From Saprospirales bacterium (GTDB taxonomy: Bacteria > Bacteroidota > Bacteroidia > Chitinophagales > Saprospiraceae), in assembly GCA_016703765.1 (NCBI GenBank), contig JADJBL010000019.1, positions 1-64,000 of the forward strand: a stretch of 64,000 nt of DNA. The letters run 5' to 3'. The translations under genes and the position numbers were made by a program. Shown in pieces: positions 1 through 10,600 of this stretch (position 1 is the stretch's first letter; every line of letters begins with the position of its first letter). Under the pieces are notes generated by a model. The model did no database searches and was not told where the DNA came from. It saw nothing but the letters and a program-made list of their open reading frames with translations.

Positions 1-1236
1 GCCGTCGGCAATACGGGCCGCCTGGTGCGCATGGTGGAAATCGACCCTCAAACCAATAGGGGGTGCGCCAGTTTGTTTACGAAATGACCGGAAACCGGCC
101 AGCTCCATACCCGCGGCTGGAAGGTGGGCGATCTCGTGGCGATCCACCACAACGAATTTCTGCTCGTGAGAGCACGCCGAAACGCAACGGCTGGAACGTG
201 GAGGACATCTACAAGATCGATATTTCCGGGCGCAACGGCCTTGACCACCGAGGACTTCGACGGGCAGACGCTGGAGCAAGTGGGCAACGCCTCCGGTTTT
301 GGCCGCTTTCGAGGTGTGATCATATCGTGCAGAAAATTGGTATTCGACCTCTTTACGAGACTGGATGGGATCTGAGCGACGAACCCGAAGGCCTCGCGAT
401 CATCAACGACAGCACGATCTCCGTGGTCATACAACAACGTTTTCGGCTTCGACAGCCCGGCTGGAAACGGTTCGGACACCTTCAACGCTTAAGACTACGG
501 CTTTATATCTTCGGTTTGTCACCCGCTTGGCTACGAATTCCCCTTTGCAGCTATACGATTCCATGCTTTAGAAACCTGAAGGCGAGGCCACTTCTTGCTG
601 GATGCAGGTCCGGGCTATACGGCCTCTTTTGATGGAGCGACGGGTCCCAAGCCAGACCCTTGGAGACGACGGATGCCGGTATTTATTCGAGTTATAGTGA
701 CCAACAAGTGACCCAGCCGGCTGCAAAAGTTGGCGACGAAACCAGAAGCTCATCGTGGCCGCTGCCCACCGTAAGCCTGGGCAATGACTTTACCCTCATC
801 AGCGCACTGGAAGCCACGTTGCTCGATGCCGGCGCGAGTTTCGACACCTACCTCTGGAGCGATGGTTCGACGGCCCAGACCCTGGAAGGTGCTGGAAACC
901 GGCGCCTATTCCGTGACGGTAACCGACGCCAACGGTTGCATCGGTACGGACGAGGTGATAGTAACCGTCATCAACTCCGTTAAAGACCTGGCGGTAGGCG
1001 GACAACTAGATCTATTCCCGAACCCGAGTTCCGGTCTGGTGAACCTCACCTTTAAAGAGTTCATCCCGGAGTAATTACACCCTGGTCTGATGGACATCAC
1101 CGGAAGAAGCCGCTTCTTAAAAGGAAATAAACATTCAAGCAGAAATGGAAACGCAGCCTGTCGACCTGAGCAGTTTTCCGAAGGGAGTTACGTGCTGAGG
1201 ATCGGTTCCGGGCAAGGGACCTGGATTAAAAGCTAA
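1..1236 (+). CDS. Secreted phytase-like esterase-domain protein with T9SS type A sorting domain (5' partial, frameshifted)
   Basis: The 5' end lies outside the window and the reading frame changes several times, so no single open frame covers it. Pieced together from the three frames, the first 500 bases resemble the 'esterase-like activity of phytase' family: KVGDLVAIHHNEFLLV, then IYKIDISG, then EGLAIINDSTISVV, in that order. From about 780 a repeat-like segment (LWSDGSTAQTLE, then GAYSVTVTDANGC) leads into a T9SS type A sorting domain (LFPNPSSGLVNLTF near 1010-1050), ending with a short hydrophobic-basic tail (GTWIKS) and a stop at 1234. The product would be exported by the Sec pathway and then by T9SS to the cell surface or medium. 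The frameshifts could be sequence errors or true decay; neighbouring essential genes have them too, which favours errors. The sorting domain is secure; the phytase-like assignment is moderate. Confidence 0.6.
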
Positions 1237-1275
1237 TTCTGGATTAAATAACCCAAAACCAAATCCTTTATGCAC

Positions 1276-1312
1276 GGGGTAGAGTGGCGTTGGCCGCTTT
1301 ACCCTGTTTTTA
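1276..1312 (+). terminator. Rho-independent terminator after the phytase-like gene
   Basis: A 13-bp stem (1276-1288 with 1293-1305, three G-T wobbles) with the 4-base loop GTTG is followed by a T-rich run at 1307-1314. It lies 40 bases after the stop of the upstream T9SS protein. Confidence 0.75.
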
Positions 1313-1390
1313 TTTAATTCTCAGGGCAACAATAGCTATTCGTGTTCGGTAGCAGGGAAGCAGATCAGTAGATGAGAGCGCAAGGATTTT

Positions 1391-1416
1391 GTAATTTTAA
1401 GGGAACTTAAAATTAC
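1391..1416. repeat. Perfect 11-bp inverted repeat before the next start codon
   Basis: GTAATTTTAAG (1391-1401) and CTTAAAATTAC (1406-1416) are exact inverses around GGAA, ending 5 bases before the ATG at 1422. The repeat could be an operator or a leader hairpin. There is no T-tract directly after it, so it is not a typical terminator. Confidence 0.6.
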
Positions 1417-1421
1417 GCTCG

Positions 1422-3278
1422 ATGAAAGCTGCTCAACTTGTTGTCTAACCTTATTCCCAATTCTCTCCACCGCCCAAATCGGCGTCACTATCGACCTCCC
1501 CGAACGCGGCGGCACTTACATGAACCTGGTGAAGGGAAAACTACCGCTGGCACGAACTGAGCACCGGCGCCGAACTGGGCCCGCCCACGTGGACGCTCAG
1601 GGATGGCCGGCCCTGGATGCGGAGATATCGCCGATTTCCGGCCCGTGGCCGAGTGGGCGGGATCTATCGACGACCCGGGGTGTACCGGCTCGATGTGAGC
1701 GGGACCGGAAATGTCCTTTACCGGCGGGGAGATGTGAACGGGACCTTTGGGGCGGTTGTGCAAAACCTCTCCCTACAGCGCCGGTACCAACACCACGACC
1801 TTCGACTTCGTCGTGACGCCTGAGCAGCAACGGCCTGTTCCTGATAGGATTTCACCGAAACCCGCCGCACGCCGGCCCCACCCGCTGAACAGCGGGATCA
1901 CCGGAGTTCAAAATGCTGCGCCGGGGTATGAGGACGACAGCGAAGCTCTTTCACACGCCCTTTCTGGCCTTTTCGATTCGGTCGACTTCAGCGCGATCGC
2001 TATATAGATTTACCCTTACAAACTGGAAGCGATCCGGCCTATCCCGTCCTCACGACATGGTCCGAAGGAACTCCCTCGACGCCTCGCGAACTGGCCATGC
2101 CACAGATCCGGAAAAACGGCGGCGCTGCTGGAGCACGTGATCATATGGCCAACCGCACCCAGACCGACGCCTGGATCAACGTGCCCATTTCCGCGAGCAC
2201 GGATTATGTGATGCAACTGGCAACCATGCTGAAAAACGGACTGGATTCCGACCTGAATATTTGACGTGGAAAATAGCAACGAAGTCTGGAATACCGCCCC
2301 GGCTTTGAGCAGAGCCAATACAACCAGGCACAAGCCACCGCGCTCGGCATCGACCAGCACCAGAACCACGCCCGCCGCACGGTGGAACTGGCGCAAATTT
2401 TTCGAAACGTATTTGGCCCTGGGTCGCTCAACAACCGCATCCGCGTGGTTGGCCAGCCACCAGCCCATGCTCAAGTGGTGGGTGGAACCCATGCTGCAAT
2501 ACGTCAACGCCACTTTCGGCCCGCCATCTGATTTCATCTATGCCATCGGGAGCCAAACTTACTTTTCCGGAGGTCATGAGGCCGGGGAAAGCGTCGATAA
2601 GATACTCGACGACTGCCACCTGAGCATCGGCAACCAGATCGACGAAACCGGCGGCGTCAACGAGGCAGGGCGAATACAATGGATCGAAAAGCCATGGACG
2701 GATCTGCCGGCGGGTATGTGTCGTATGAAGGGGCCCCGACCACGGCGGCGAAGCACGACCAATATCGCCAATCGGATCCTGGCCGAGCGAAGCAAGGCAT
2801 GTGCGAGGAGATGCGCTTACAACCTCGACGACGCTTTTCTCCAACTCGGCGGCTACCCTCGCCATGCAGTTCACCCTGACCGGTGGCTACAACCGCTACG
2901 GCTGCTGGGGCCTCACGGACGATGTGAATGTGCCGCACCGCAATTACAAGTTTAGCTGCCTGCGCGACCTGATCAACGATATGAATGTGAATACCGAGGA
3001 GCTTTCGCCAAAGAAATGCTCAACCGGTAGTTTTCGTTTTCCCAAATCCATCCTCCGGAATGGTTCACTTTTCTTTCGAGCTATCTCAACCCGCCGAGTT
3101 CCAGCTGACGATCTACGACCTTCTCGGTCGCGAAGTGTATCGCTTTGATGAGGGTAGAAAAGAAAGGGGATCGCATGAGGTTGATTGGAATTCCGGAAAT
3201 GCGCCGATCGGGGTATACCGGTATTTGCTGTGCTTTGGGGGAGATTGTTTCAGTAGTGGGTTTGTGGTGGGGAAGTGA
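1422..3278 (+). CDS. Secreted glycoside-hydrolase-like protein with T9SS type A sorting domain (frameshifted)
   Basis: The ATG at 1422 begins a signal peptide (MKAAQLVV, then, after a frame change, LFPILSTAQ). The body, read across several frames, contains [18 protein letters not shown], a Trp-rich SNEVWN motif near 2280, long stretches without frame change (2440-2700) and [17 protein letters not shown] near 2870. SNEVWN after a beta-strand-like segment recalls the acid/base Glu region of TIM-barrel glycoside hydrolases, so I read it as a GH-like secreted protein of unknown substrate. The last 75 residues are a T9SS sorting domain ([16 protein letters not shown], then GVYRYLLCF) ending at 3278. 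Frameshifts occur throughout, as in the neighbours. The sorting domain is well supported; the enzyme class is tentative. Confidence 0.55.
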
Positions 3279-3308
3279 TTTTGGGTTAAGGGGCTATTTT
3301 GAGTATAA

Positions 3309-3324
3309 TTTACTTTAAAGTAAA
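3309..3324. promoter_or_regulatory. 16-bp perfect palindrome upstream of the XRE-family gene
   Basis: TTTACTTTAAAGTAAA reads the same on both strands. It sits in the AT-rich gap before a helix-turn-helix gene and could be its autoregulatory operator. The sequence is seen directly; the role is inferred. Confidence 0.4.
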
Positions 3325-3360
3325 ATTTACATCTAAAACATTGACTTTATATTTATTTAT

Positions 3361-3391
3361 TGTAGTTTTTAAGTAAATTTTTGAAACTACA
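3361..3391. promoter_or_regulatory. Inverted repeat TGTAGTTT/AAACTACA abutting a start codon
   Basis: TGTAGTTT (3361-3368) and AAACTACA (3384-3391) are exact inverses separated by 15 bases and end directly before the ATG at 3392. This is a plausible binding site for the regulator encoded just downstream. Confidence 0.4.
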
Positions 3392-3450
3392 ATGAAAAGA
3401 ACACCGAAAAACCAGGCTCCGGTTCCAATCTAAAATTCCCGAACCCTTAC

Positions 3451-4347
3451 ATGGCCGGGACCCCCTCCCGAACAGCTCTTACCAGAAAAAGGATGCTCAT
3501 TGCTGTCCGGCTCGAAGATATATTGAAGGAACTGAGTTGGAAGAAAAAAGACCTGGCTGAAAAGCTGGGCAAAAATCCTTCTGAAATTACCAAATGGCTG
3601 AGCGGTACGCATAACTTCACAACTGATACACTGTCGGAGATCGAGCAGGCTACGGGCAAGAGCTTGATCCAGATATGGGAAAAAGCGTCCGAATACCCCG
3701 AAAATCTAATTGTGGGAAACCAGGAAGTGAAAGAGGAGCGCCAGGAGTATGTTTCATTGAAAAAACCAAGCGTCACTACCGTTATCAAATATCCTTTGCG
3801 CAATCTCCACCCCGATGCAGTTCGGGATTTACAGGAGAAATACCCCGACGCCGAGGTTCGGATCGAACTGGACAGTTCCCGTTCGCATGAGGGGCTAACA
3901 GAAGGACGGTTCTGGCAATTGATCGACCTCCTGGATTGGAGCAAGGGGGTAGATAACGATGCGGTCATCGAGCCGGTGAAAAATGCCCTGGCGGCTTTAC
4001 CAGTCCGGCATATCTATGAATTCGATGATATCCTTTCTCAAAAGCTGTTCCTCCTCGACGGACTGGCTTTTGCCAGGCAAATAGGAGAAAGTTCCTGGCA
4101 GCCGGGCAAGTACTTCTCGGTCGATGTTTTCCTGTATGCACGTTGTTGCGCCGTGGCCAACGGGTTTGAGTTTTATCAAAAACTCCTGAAGGACCCTGCC
4201 TTAATGCCAAAAGATATGGATTTCGGGGCCTTGCTCAGGATTGCGGAGGAGGCGTACGTTTGCAAAACGGGTAGGCCTTATGTGTATGTGCCGGCATATC
4301 CCGTGGAGACGTATAGTAATGAGGAGGGTTGGAAAGACATTGCTTAA
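3451..4347 (+). CDS. XRE-family helix-turn-helix protein fused to a DUF4240-like domain
   Basis: The 298-residue open frame has two parts. Residues ~15-75 form an XRE/HigA-type helix-turn-helix (WKKKDLAEKLGKNPSEITKW, then LSGTHNFTTDTLSEIE), close to the antitoxin/regulator group common in Bacteroidota. Residues ~150-290 resemble DUF4240 (GRFWQLIDLLDW, then FLYARCCAVANG, then KTGRPYVYVP). Between them is a linker with a YPLRNLHPDAVRDLQEKY motif. The true start may be the ATG at 3392 (MKRTPKNQAPVP); one base missing near 3430 would join it to this frame, giving the usual N-terminal extension of such proteins. A small GIY-YIG-like gene starts 21 bases after the stop, so the two are probably co-transcribed. 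The palindromes upstream suggest autoregulation. The role of DUF4240 is unknown. Confidence 0.7.
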   Translation: MAGTPSRTALTRKRMLIAVRLEDILKELSWKKKDLAEKLGKNPSEITKWLSGTHNFTTDTLSEIEQATGKSLIQIWEKASEYPENLIVGNQEVKEERQEYVSLKKPSVTTVIKYPLRNLHPDAVRDLQEKYPDAEVRIELDSSRSHEGLTEGRFWQLIDLLDWSKGVDNDAVIEPVKNALAALPVRHIYEFDDILSQKLFLLDGLAFARQIGESSWQPGKYFSVDVFLYARCCAVANGFEFYQKLLKDPALMPKDMDFGALLRIAEEAYVCKTGRPYVYVPAYPVETYSNEEGWKDIA

Positions 4348-4368
4348 ACGAGAGTTCCTTGAATTCCT

Positions 4369-4668
4369 ATGCACGGCAATTCCAAGAAAAACCCCAACCC
4401 TCATCATCTTTACGGCATTTTTGAAGAGAAAACTGCCGAGGTGTTCAAATACGGCATCACGGATGATCCACTCAGTAAGGACGGATTACCTGCCCGTACC
4501 CGAAAACAATTGACTATTTTAAACTTAGCCGCAGGGTTCCTAAAATTTATTGCTCGAGTTTTGTTATCCGGGATTCCCGGACGCGAAGAGGCTGAAAGGA
4601 TTGAGCGGGAGTATATCGACGATTATTTCAAAAAGCATGGTCGAAAACCGCCGGGGAATTTGAAATAA
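4369..4668 (+). CDS. Small GIY-YIG/URI-like protein, possible nuclease
   Basis: This 99-residue protein begins MHGNSKKNPNPHHLYGIF. The pair YGIF and, nine residues later, YGI resembles the GIY...YIG core of URI-type endonucleases. GREEAERIEREYIDDYF near the C-terminus supplies a conserved-looking Glu, and HGRKPPGN at the end resembles the tail of toxin-type URI domains. It follows the XRE-DUF4240 gene by 21 bases and ends just before a strong terminator, so the two probably form a two-gene operon. A regulator plus a possible small nuclease would fit a toxin-antitoxin or defence pair, but this is inference and the family call is uncertain. Confidence 0.5.
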   Translation: MHGNSKKNPNPHHLYGIFEEKTAEVFKYGITDDPLSKDGLPARTRKQLTILNLAAGFLKFIARVLLSGIPGREEAERIEREYIDDYFKKHGRKPPGNLK

Positions 4669-4690
4669 TTTTCATCCTCTGTCTAAACAA

Positions 4691-4724
4691 AAAAAGGGCC
4701 CGATCCACCGGATCGGGCCCTTTT
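4691..4724. terminator. Strong bidirectional terminator
   Basis: A 15-bp perfect stem (4692-4706 with 4710-4724) with loop ACC is flanked by A5 and T4. It can serve both the plus-strand GIY-YIG-like gene and the minus-strand tRNA. Confidence 0.85.
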
Positions 4725-4734
4725 AAATTTCCTG

Positions 4735-4805
4735 AGGTCGAGAGCGGATTCGAACCGCCGTACGAGGTTTTGCAGACCTCTGCCTAGCCACTCGGCCACC
4801 CGACC
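4735..4805 (-). tRNA. tRNA-Cys (GCA)
   Basis: On the minus strand the sequence folds as a 71-base cloverleaf: acceptor GGTCGGG with CTCGACC (one G-T pair), anticodon stem GAGGT/ACCTC around the loop CTGCAAA (anticodon GCA), T arm GGCGG-TTCGAAT-CCGCT, and discriminator base U as expected for tRNA-Cys. CCA is not encoded (CAGG follows). Confidence 0.93.
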
Positions 4806-4873
4806 ATTTTCCTTTGAAGGACTGCAAAGATAATGGTTTTTTACGTTATGTCAATACGGGCGAAAAGATTCTC

Positions 4874-6607
4874 TCAATGGAGCAGGACCAATACCCCTCC
4901 TGCTGGAGATCCGCCGCCCTGGTCTCCTAAGTCATCTTGGATCCGGTAGACGTAGACGCCTTGCGGCATGGCCCGGTCATGAACTTTCCGTCAGCCCTCT
5001 GACCAGTCAGCCGATTCGAACACCTGCTGCCCGTAGCGGTCGAAGATCTGCATGCGGAAAGAGGTGATGGTATTCGGGTATTGAATAGCCGGACGAAACA
5101 CCTGGTTGAACCCGTTCGGAGCAAAGCATTGGGCACCAGGACGATGGGATGCTGCTCCAGGCAAACCGCATTGGAGCGGCTCACGACGGGCGGATTGATC
5201 CCCTCGGGCAAAACCCCGCCCCTCGCCAGGAGGTAATAGCAAACCGAAGCCTCGGCAGGGAGTTTTCGAGGTCCACTTCGTCGGTGTAGGATGTCTGGGT
5301 TGGATCGAGCACGGCTTCCAGTTGCGGTGTGCCGTTCAGCACCCGGTAGAGCTCGTATTCCAGGACCTGGCTGTTCTCCAACTCCCAGGGCGACCAGGTC
5401 AGCAGGTTGGAGAAACCCGTGGTCGATTCGCCCCGGAGGAAAATAGTGGCGCCGAGCGTGGATTGTACCTCTGCTCCGCAAAGGTCGATCGTGCGGATCT
5501 CGTAATAGACCGGCCCCTGGTTTGGGGCGCAGTTAGGTCTTCAAAGGATTCGGCGCCGTTCAAAGGGAGCGCGAATGCAAGGTTGAAATGCAGCGCAAAG
5601 TTTGCAGGGTCGCCGACGGCCGCCAAACGGCCGCAAAGCGATCTCGGCCTCGGCCTTCCAGACCCAGTCCAGGCGAACCGAACCGGCTGGGGTGAAAGTC
5701 GCGTTCTTCACAGCCAGGTTTTCCATGGGGGTGATAACCTGCGGCAGGACGCAGCTGATACTCGAATTGGAGGTCGAGGCACTGCCACCCTCATCGGCTT
5801 GCAGGTAAAAACAATGCTCCGCCCCTCGTTCGCTTCCGCTACCATGTACTCATAAATGGAGGCCTCTCCTCCCAGGGTGTCGACGGCCTGAAACGCCCGC
5901 CGTCGATGCTCCAGCCATAGGATCCGGCTTTCGATGCCGCCGGGCCAATTTCGTATGGGTTCCACTCCAGAGCCACCAATTGCCGGCAGGGAATCCGCCT
6001 GGGCCTGAAGGAGGATCGTCTTGTCGGGTCGAGGAATTGGCTGGTGTTCCCGCACTGGTCGAGGGCCAATACGTAGTATTCCTCCGAACGCAGGGTCGGC
6101 GCCGCGCCTGTATCGAGATAGGTGTTTCCGGTAAAAACGGTGTCGATGATATCCACATTGGTCCCGATGAGCCGGTAGATCATATAGGCGTAGACCTCCG
6201 GAGAAGGGCTGGGCGTCCACGTAAGCTGCACATTGTTGCCCAAACACCGACACGCTTTGGATCAAAGGAGGCTCCGGCAGCAGGTTGTCCAGCGTATCAG
6301 AGGATAAAACCGGCTCGCCGGGGCAGTCATAGTTGCCGGTTATGTAATAGAAAAACAGCTGGCTCCCCGGGTTGGAATGCACAAAGCTCGTCTGCCCCGG
6401 ATTGGTCACAGATGAGAGCAGAGCGTACGGCCCGCCAAGCGAATTGCTGAACCAGATATCGTAGCTGTTGAAGCTCCCGCAAGTATTATTCAGCCCCCAC
6501 ACGATCGTATCCCCCGCAGACAGAGCAAGTCAGGCGGGAAAGACCTGTGCTGTGAGCACCGGGCTTGAAAACAGCCAGAGCAGTATTGCCGTAGGCAAAA
6601 GCTTCAT
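4874..6607 (-). CDS. Secreted FN3-like protein with gliding-motility-type (T9SS type B) C-terminal domain (frameshifted)
   Basis: The start at 6607 gives a signal peptide (MKLLPTAILLWLFSSPVLTAQ). After a frame change, the body has fibronectin type III-like units: TIVWGLNNTCGSFNSYDIWF, and VQLTWTPSPSPEVYAYMIYR near 6190. The C-terminus is the gliding motility-associated domain used as the T9SS type B signal: FRMQIFDRYGQQVFESADW near 5010-5070, then GVYVYRIQ, with a stop near 4874. These proteins are exported by T9SS and stay at the cell surface. At least four frame changes are visible. One or two base errors per several hundred bases would explain them, as in the neighbouring genes. The type B domain is secure; the substrate or role is unknown. 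Confidence 0.65.
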
Positions 6608-6623
6608 ATCATGGACTCTTTGG

Positions 6624-6706
6624 GTTTATAAAGTTTATGAGGTTTATAAAGTTTATGAAGTTTATAAACCTTATAAACCTCATAAACCCCATAAACCTCA
6701 TAAACT
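6624..6706. repeat. 9-bp tandem repeat array forming a long imperfect hairpin
   Basis: Units GTTTATAAA, GTTTATGAG, GTTTATAAA, GTTTATGAA run rightward, then turn into their inverses (ATAAACCTC, ATAAACCCC, ATAAACCTC). The array fills the gap between two minus-strand genes and could fold into a hairpin of about 40 bp. Confidence 0.85.
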
Positions 6707-6707
6707 T

Positions 6708-7462
6708 TCACTTATTTCCCGTTCCCGGTTTCCCCTCCAGTTTGACTTTAAACTTCTTCTCCAACTCCTCCATCGAATACCGGTCCGCCAATTCGTATTC
6801 GGTAATAAAGGTAGCTGATACGTCCTTCCTGAAATAGACCAGGCCGAGGCCTTTGGCGTAGATCTCCAGTCCGTCGAATTCCTGTTCTACATGGCCTTCG
6901 TCGTTCACGTCGATCAATTCCCGAACGTAAAAAACGAGGGCATCGTATGTTTTTCCCCCATAGGTACAGGTCGTGTCCGATCGAAACTGCCGGTTTTGAT
7001 TAGCGAGATGACGGCATCAGGGTCGGAAGCGTAGAAAAGCGGACCTTGGAATACAAGACCTTTTTTGGGATCAGCCGGTTCGAAGGAAAAATATTTCCCC
7101 CTCAATTTTCTACGGGTATTTGAACTTGCTTGCCAGTCGAATCATTCTCATAAAGATAATAATCGGCCAGCAGCATGCCGTTTGATACGCGCTCTTCCTG
7201 ACAAATTGGAAGGGGGGTAAAGTTCAGGTCGTAGTACATGCCGGTGAGGAAGGTAGCCGTGTCGGTCTCATGGCTGCGGTAGTACCAGTAGAAAGGAGGG
7301 TCGAGGTGTCGCCGGTGCTGCGGTATTCGTAAACCAAGCCTTCCCGGAGCTCATCCAGGGGTAGTAATACGATTCGATGGAGGACTCCTTGCAACTTGCG
7401 AGCAAAAAAGCGCTGCGATCGGGAGGGAAAAAGCGGGGAACGGTCCGGCATATTCGTGCCAA
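6708..7462 (-). CDS. Hypothetical lipoprotein (frameshifted)
   Basis: A lipobox-like N-terminus (SAFLLASCKESS near 7400-7420) is followed, in shifting frames, by REGLVYEYRSTGDTSTL, FYASDPDAVISLIKTGSFDR and a clean C-terminal 69 residues (IDVNDEGHVEQEFDGLEIYA to PGTGNK) ending at 6708. I do not recognise a family. It is probably an outer-membrane or periplasmic lipoprotein of about 230 residues. The start is uncertain because of the frame changes; 7462 (TTG) is the earliest start in the lipobox frame. The 9-bp hairpin lies just downstream. Confidence 0.5.
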
Positions 7463-7503
7463 TTTGGCAGTTTAGTAAGCGATTTAAGGTCTTGGTATAA
7501 ATC

Positions 7504-7531
7504 TTGACCATGCAAGTATATCGTATCTTTG
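7504..7531 (+). promoter_or_regulatory. Candidate Bacteroidota promoter for secA
   Basis: TATCTTTG (7524-7531) is a perfect match to the -7 element TAnnTTTG. A TTG at 7504-7506 lies 17 bases upstream, slightly closer than the usual 19-21. The secA start is 160 bases downstream. Confidence 0.45.
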
Positions 7532-7552
7532 CATCCCTTTGGGGAGTCCAAA

Positions 7553-7640
7553 GAGTTGAATAGTTGAAAAGTTGAATAGTTTAAAAGTTTACTTTTTGGC
7601 AAGCCAAAAGGCCCTCACTAAACTATTCAACTATTCAACC
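7553..7640. repeat. 8-bp tandem repeats in inverted arrangement with central hairpin
   Basis: GTTGAATA, GTTGAAAA, GTTGAATA, GTTTAAAA (from 7554) face the inverse copies ACTATTCA, ACTATTCA at about 7621-7638. In the centre CTTTTTGGC and GCCAAAAGG form a stem around AA. The unit is the same as in the array at 16526. Confidence 0.8.
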
Positions 7641-7690
7641 TTACAAACCACCCTAACCGGGAGTCTGCGTACAACATAACATAAAGAGGC

Positions 7691-10600
7691 ATGTCGACCT
7701 TTCTTTCCAGAAGCGTAAAAAAATCTTCGGCACAAAACCGGGCGCGATATCAATACCTACCTTCGTTGTTAGACAGATTCATGTGGAATTCGACAAACTG
7801 GGAAGCCAGAAGGCAACGACGCCCTCCACCTGAAAAAAAACCCACGAATTCCGGGCACGGATCGTGCCGAGTACCTCGCACGGATCGACCTGGACATCAG
7901 ACAGGTCAAAAATGATCCGGTGGAGCAGGAGGACCTCGCCCAAAGAGGGAGTTGTTCAGGAATTGGACGATTGAAACTGGAGCGCGACAAGCCAATTGGA
8001 GCTGGCGCTGAAAGACCTTCTTCCCGAAGCATTCGCCGTGGTTAAAACCGCCCGTCGGTTACCGAGACTGAACCCCTCGAAGCGAAGGCCCCAGTTTGAC
8101 CGCGACCTGGCAGCCAGGCGGGGGAAAACCTATATCCAGATCGAAGGCGGCAAGGCCATCTGGAAAAACAGATGGGTTGCAGCCGGAGGGAAGTCACCCG
8201 GAATATGGTGCATTACGGCGTGCAGATCCAGGGGGCAGCAGCCAGCTTACGCGACCGGAAAATCGCGGAGATGGCCACAGGAAAGGAAAAACCCTCGTCG
8301 CGACCCTACCCGCCTACCTCAACGGCTTGGCTCAGCAAGGCGTCCATGTATTACGGTCCAACGATTACCTCGCCCGACGCGATAGCGAAGTAGGTAAGGA
8401 GCCGATCATGGAGTTCCTGTTTCTCACCATCGATTGCATTGACAAATACCGGGCGCATTCCGACGATCGGAAGCTGGGCCTACACTTCGATACCACCTAC
8501 GGGACCAACGAATTCAGTTTCTGACTACCTGCGCGACAACATGGTGCGCTCCCTGGACATGAACGCGTGCAGCGCAAACACCACTACGGCATGGTCGATG
8601 AGGTCGACTCCTTTTGATCGACGATACGGCCCCGCTGATTAGTTCGGCCGGTTACCACCGGCACCGGAGACCAAGAATACCTGGAACTCAAACCCCTCGT
8701 CGAAAGACTGTTGGCGGCCCAGCAGCAGTATCGACCAAATTTTACAACGGAGGCCAGAAGAAAATTGATCAGGAAAACAATACAGCTATCAGGATGAAGA
8801 GGCGGACATTGCCCTCTTGCGCGCACTTTTAACTCCTTGCCCAAAAACCGGCCCATATCAAGTTTTGGGCGAGGCGTGAAGGTGATCCTCCGAAGCGGAG
8901 GGAACCACTGTGCAGGAGCAGTCCAAGAACATGCACATCGCCGACTGAACCCTCTCTTCGTCATTGACGAGGAAAGAAACACGAGACTTACGGAGGCCGA
9001 CGCCGAATACCGTGCCGAGAGATGAAGACGCGCAGTTTTTATCCTCCCCCAACATCACCTCCGAAATGCGAGATCGACTGGCAACACGGAACAGATGCCA
9101 AGGAGGAGAAAGGAGCTGGCAAAAATGAAGCTATCGCAGGAATTTTTCTGAAATCCAACGCCTGCACGCCATCAACCTTCCAATTGCTGAAGGCCCATAC
9201 GCTCTTTGAACGCGATGAAGAATACGTGGTGATCGAAGGCCAGGTGAATCGTCGACGAGCAGACCGGCCGGCGTATGATGGAAGGGCGCCGCTATTCCGA
9301 CGGGCTCCACCAGGCCCTCGAAGCCAGAGAACGTAAAGGTGGGCGAGATCACCCAGACTACCTATGGAACGGTCACGCTGCAGAACTACTTCCGGATGTT
9401 CCAACTGTGCGGCAAGACCGGTACGGCAGAAACGAAGCCAGGGAATTTGGCAGATCATAAACTGGACGTGGTGGTCATCCCCACCAACCCGCAAGGTGGT
9501 TCGGGACGACAAGGAAGACCTCGTGTTCAAGACCGATAAGGAGGAAATTCATTGGGGGTCATCGAAAGATCCGAGAAACTGAGCAAAGCCGAAGGCCGCT
9601 GCTGGTAGGTACCACCCGGTGGATATTTCCGAAAAATTGAGCCGAACTTCACTCTGGCTCCCGGCATCGACCACAACGTACTAAACGCCAAACAGCCCAA
9701 CCGGGGCGGAGATCGTGGCCGAAGCCGGAAGTCCGGAAAGGTGACCATCGCCACCAACATGGCAGGTCGCGGTACCGAGCATCAAGATCAACGACGAGGT
9801 CAAAAAGGCAGGTGGTCTGGCCATTATCGGCACGGAACGCCACGAATCCCGGCGTGGACCGCCAGTTGCGCCGGCCGTGCCGGACGCCAGGGAGACCCCG
9901 GTACTTCCAGTTCTATGTTTCTTTGGCACGGAGGCAACCTCGATGCCCTCTTCCTGTCGGAACGGGATCGCCCACGGCCCGATGGACCGCATGGGCTCAC
10001 AAGGGAGGGGAAGTGATCCAGCATTCGATGGTGACCAAGAGCATCGAGCGCGCGCAGAAAAAGGTGGAAGAAAACAACTTCGGTATCCGGAAGCGCCTGC
10101 TGGAATACGACGACGTGATGAACATCCAGCGGGAGGCTATTTACAAAAAACGCGCAAATGCGCTTTCCGGCGAACGCCTTTCCGTCGACCTCAACAATAT
10201 GTTCCAGGCCATCGTAGCCAGCCAACCTGGTGGCCAACCACCAAGAAGGCGGCAACTTCGACACCTTCCGCAGGGACGCCCTGGCCGAACTCGGGGTGGA
10301 CCGGAAACAGACGCCGCCGATTTTGCAGGAAGGACAAGGCCAGGAGTTTCCAAACCCTGCTTCTCACCGGTTCCGCGAATTTTACGACCGCAAATCGCAC
10401 TTCTCATCCGACGCCCTCCTGCCCATTGTCGAAAGTGTGAATAAAAAACGAGGCACCGCACAAACGTACGCCATCCCGTTTACCAGACTGGGCGCTCCAA
10501 AAGGTACTCCATTTCGGCAGATATCGAACTGGCTAGCAAAAGCAAGGCCGGTCCATCACGGCAGATATCGAAAAGGCTGTCACACTGGCCATTATCGACG

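Noticed and set aside
6624..6706. Short repeats as a possible CRISPR array
   Set aside because: Units are 9 bp without spacers, and there are no cas genes nearby. The same holds for the array at 16526.
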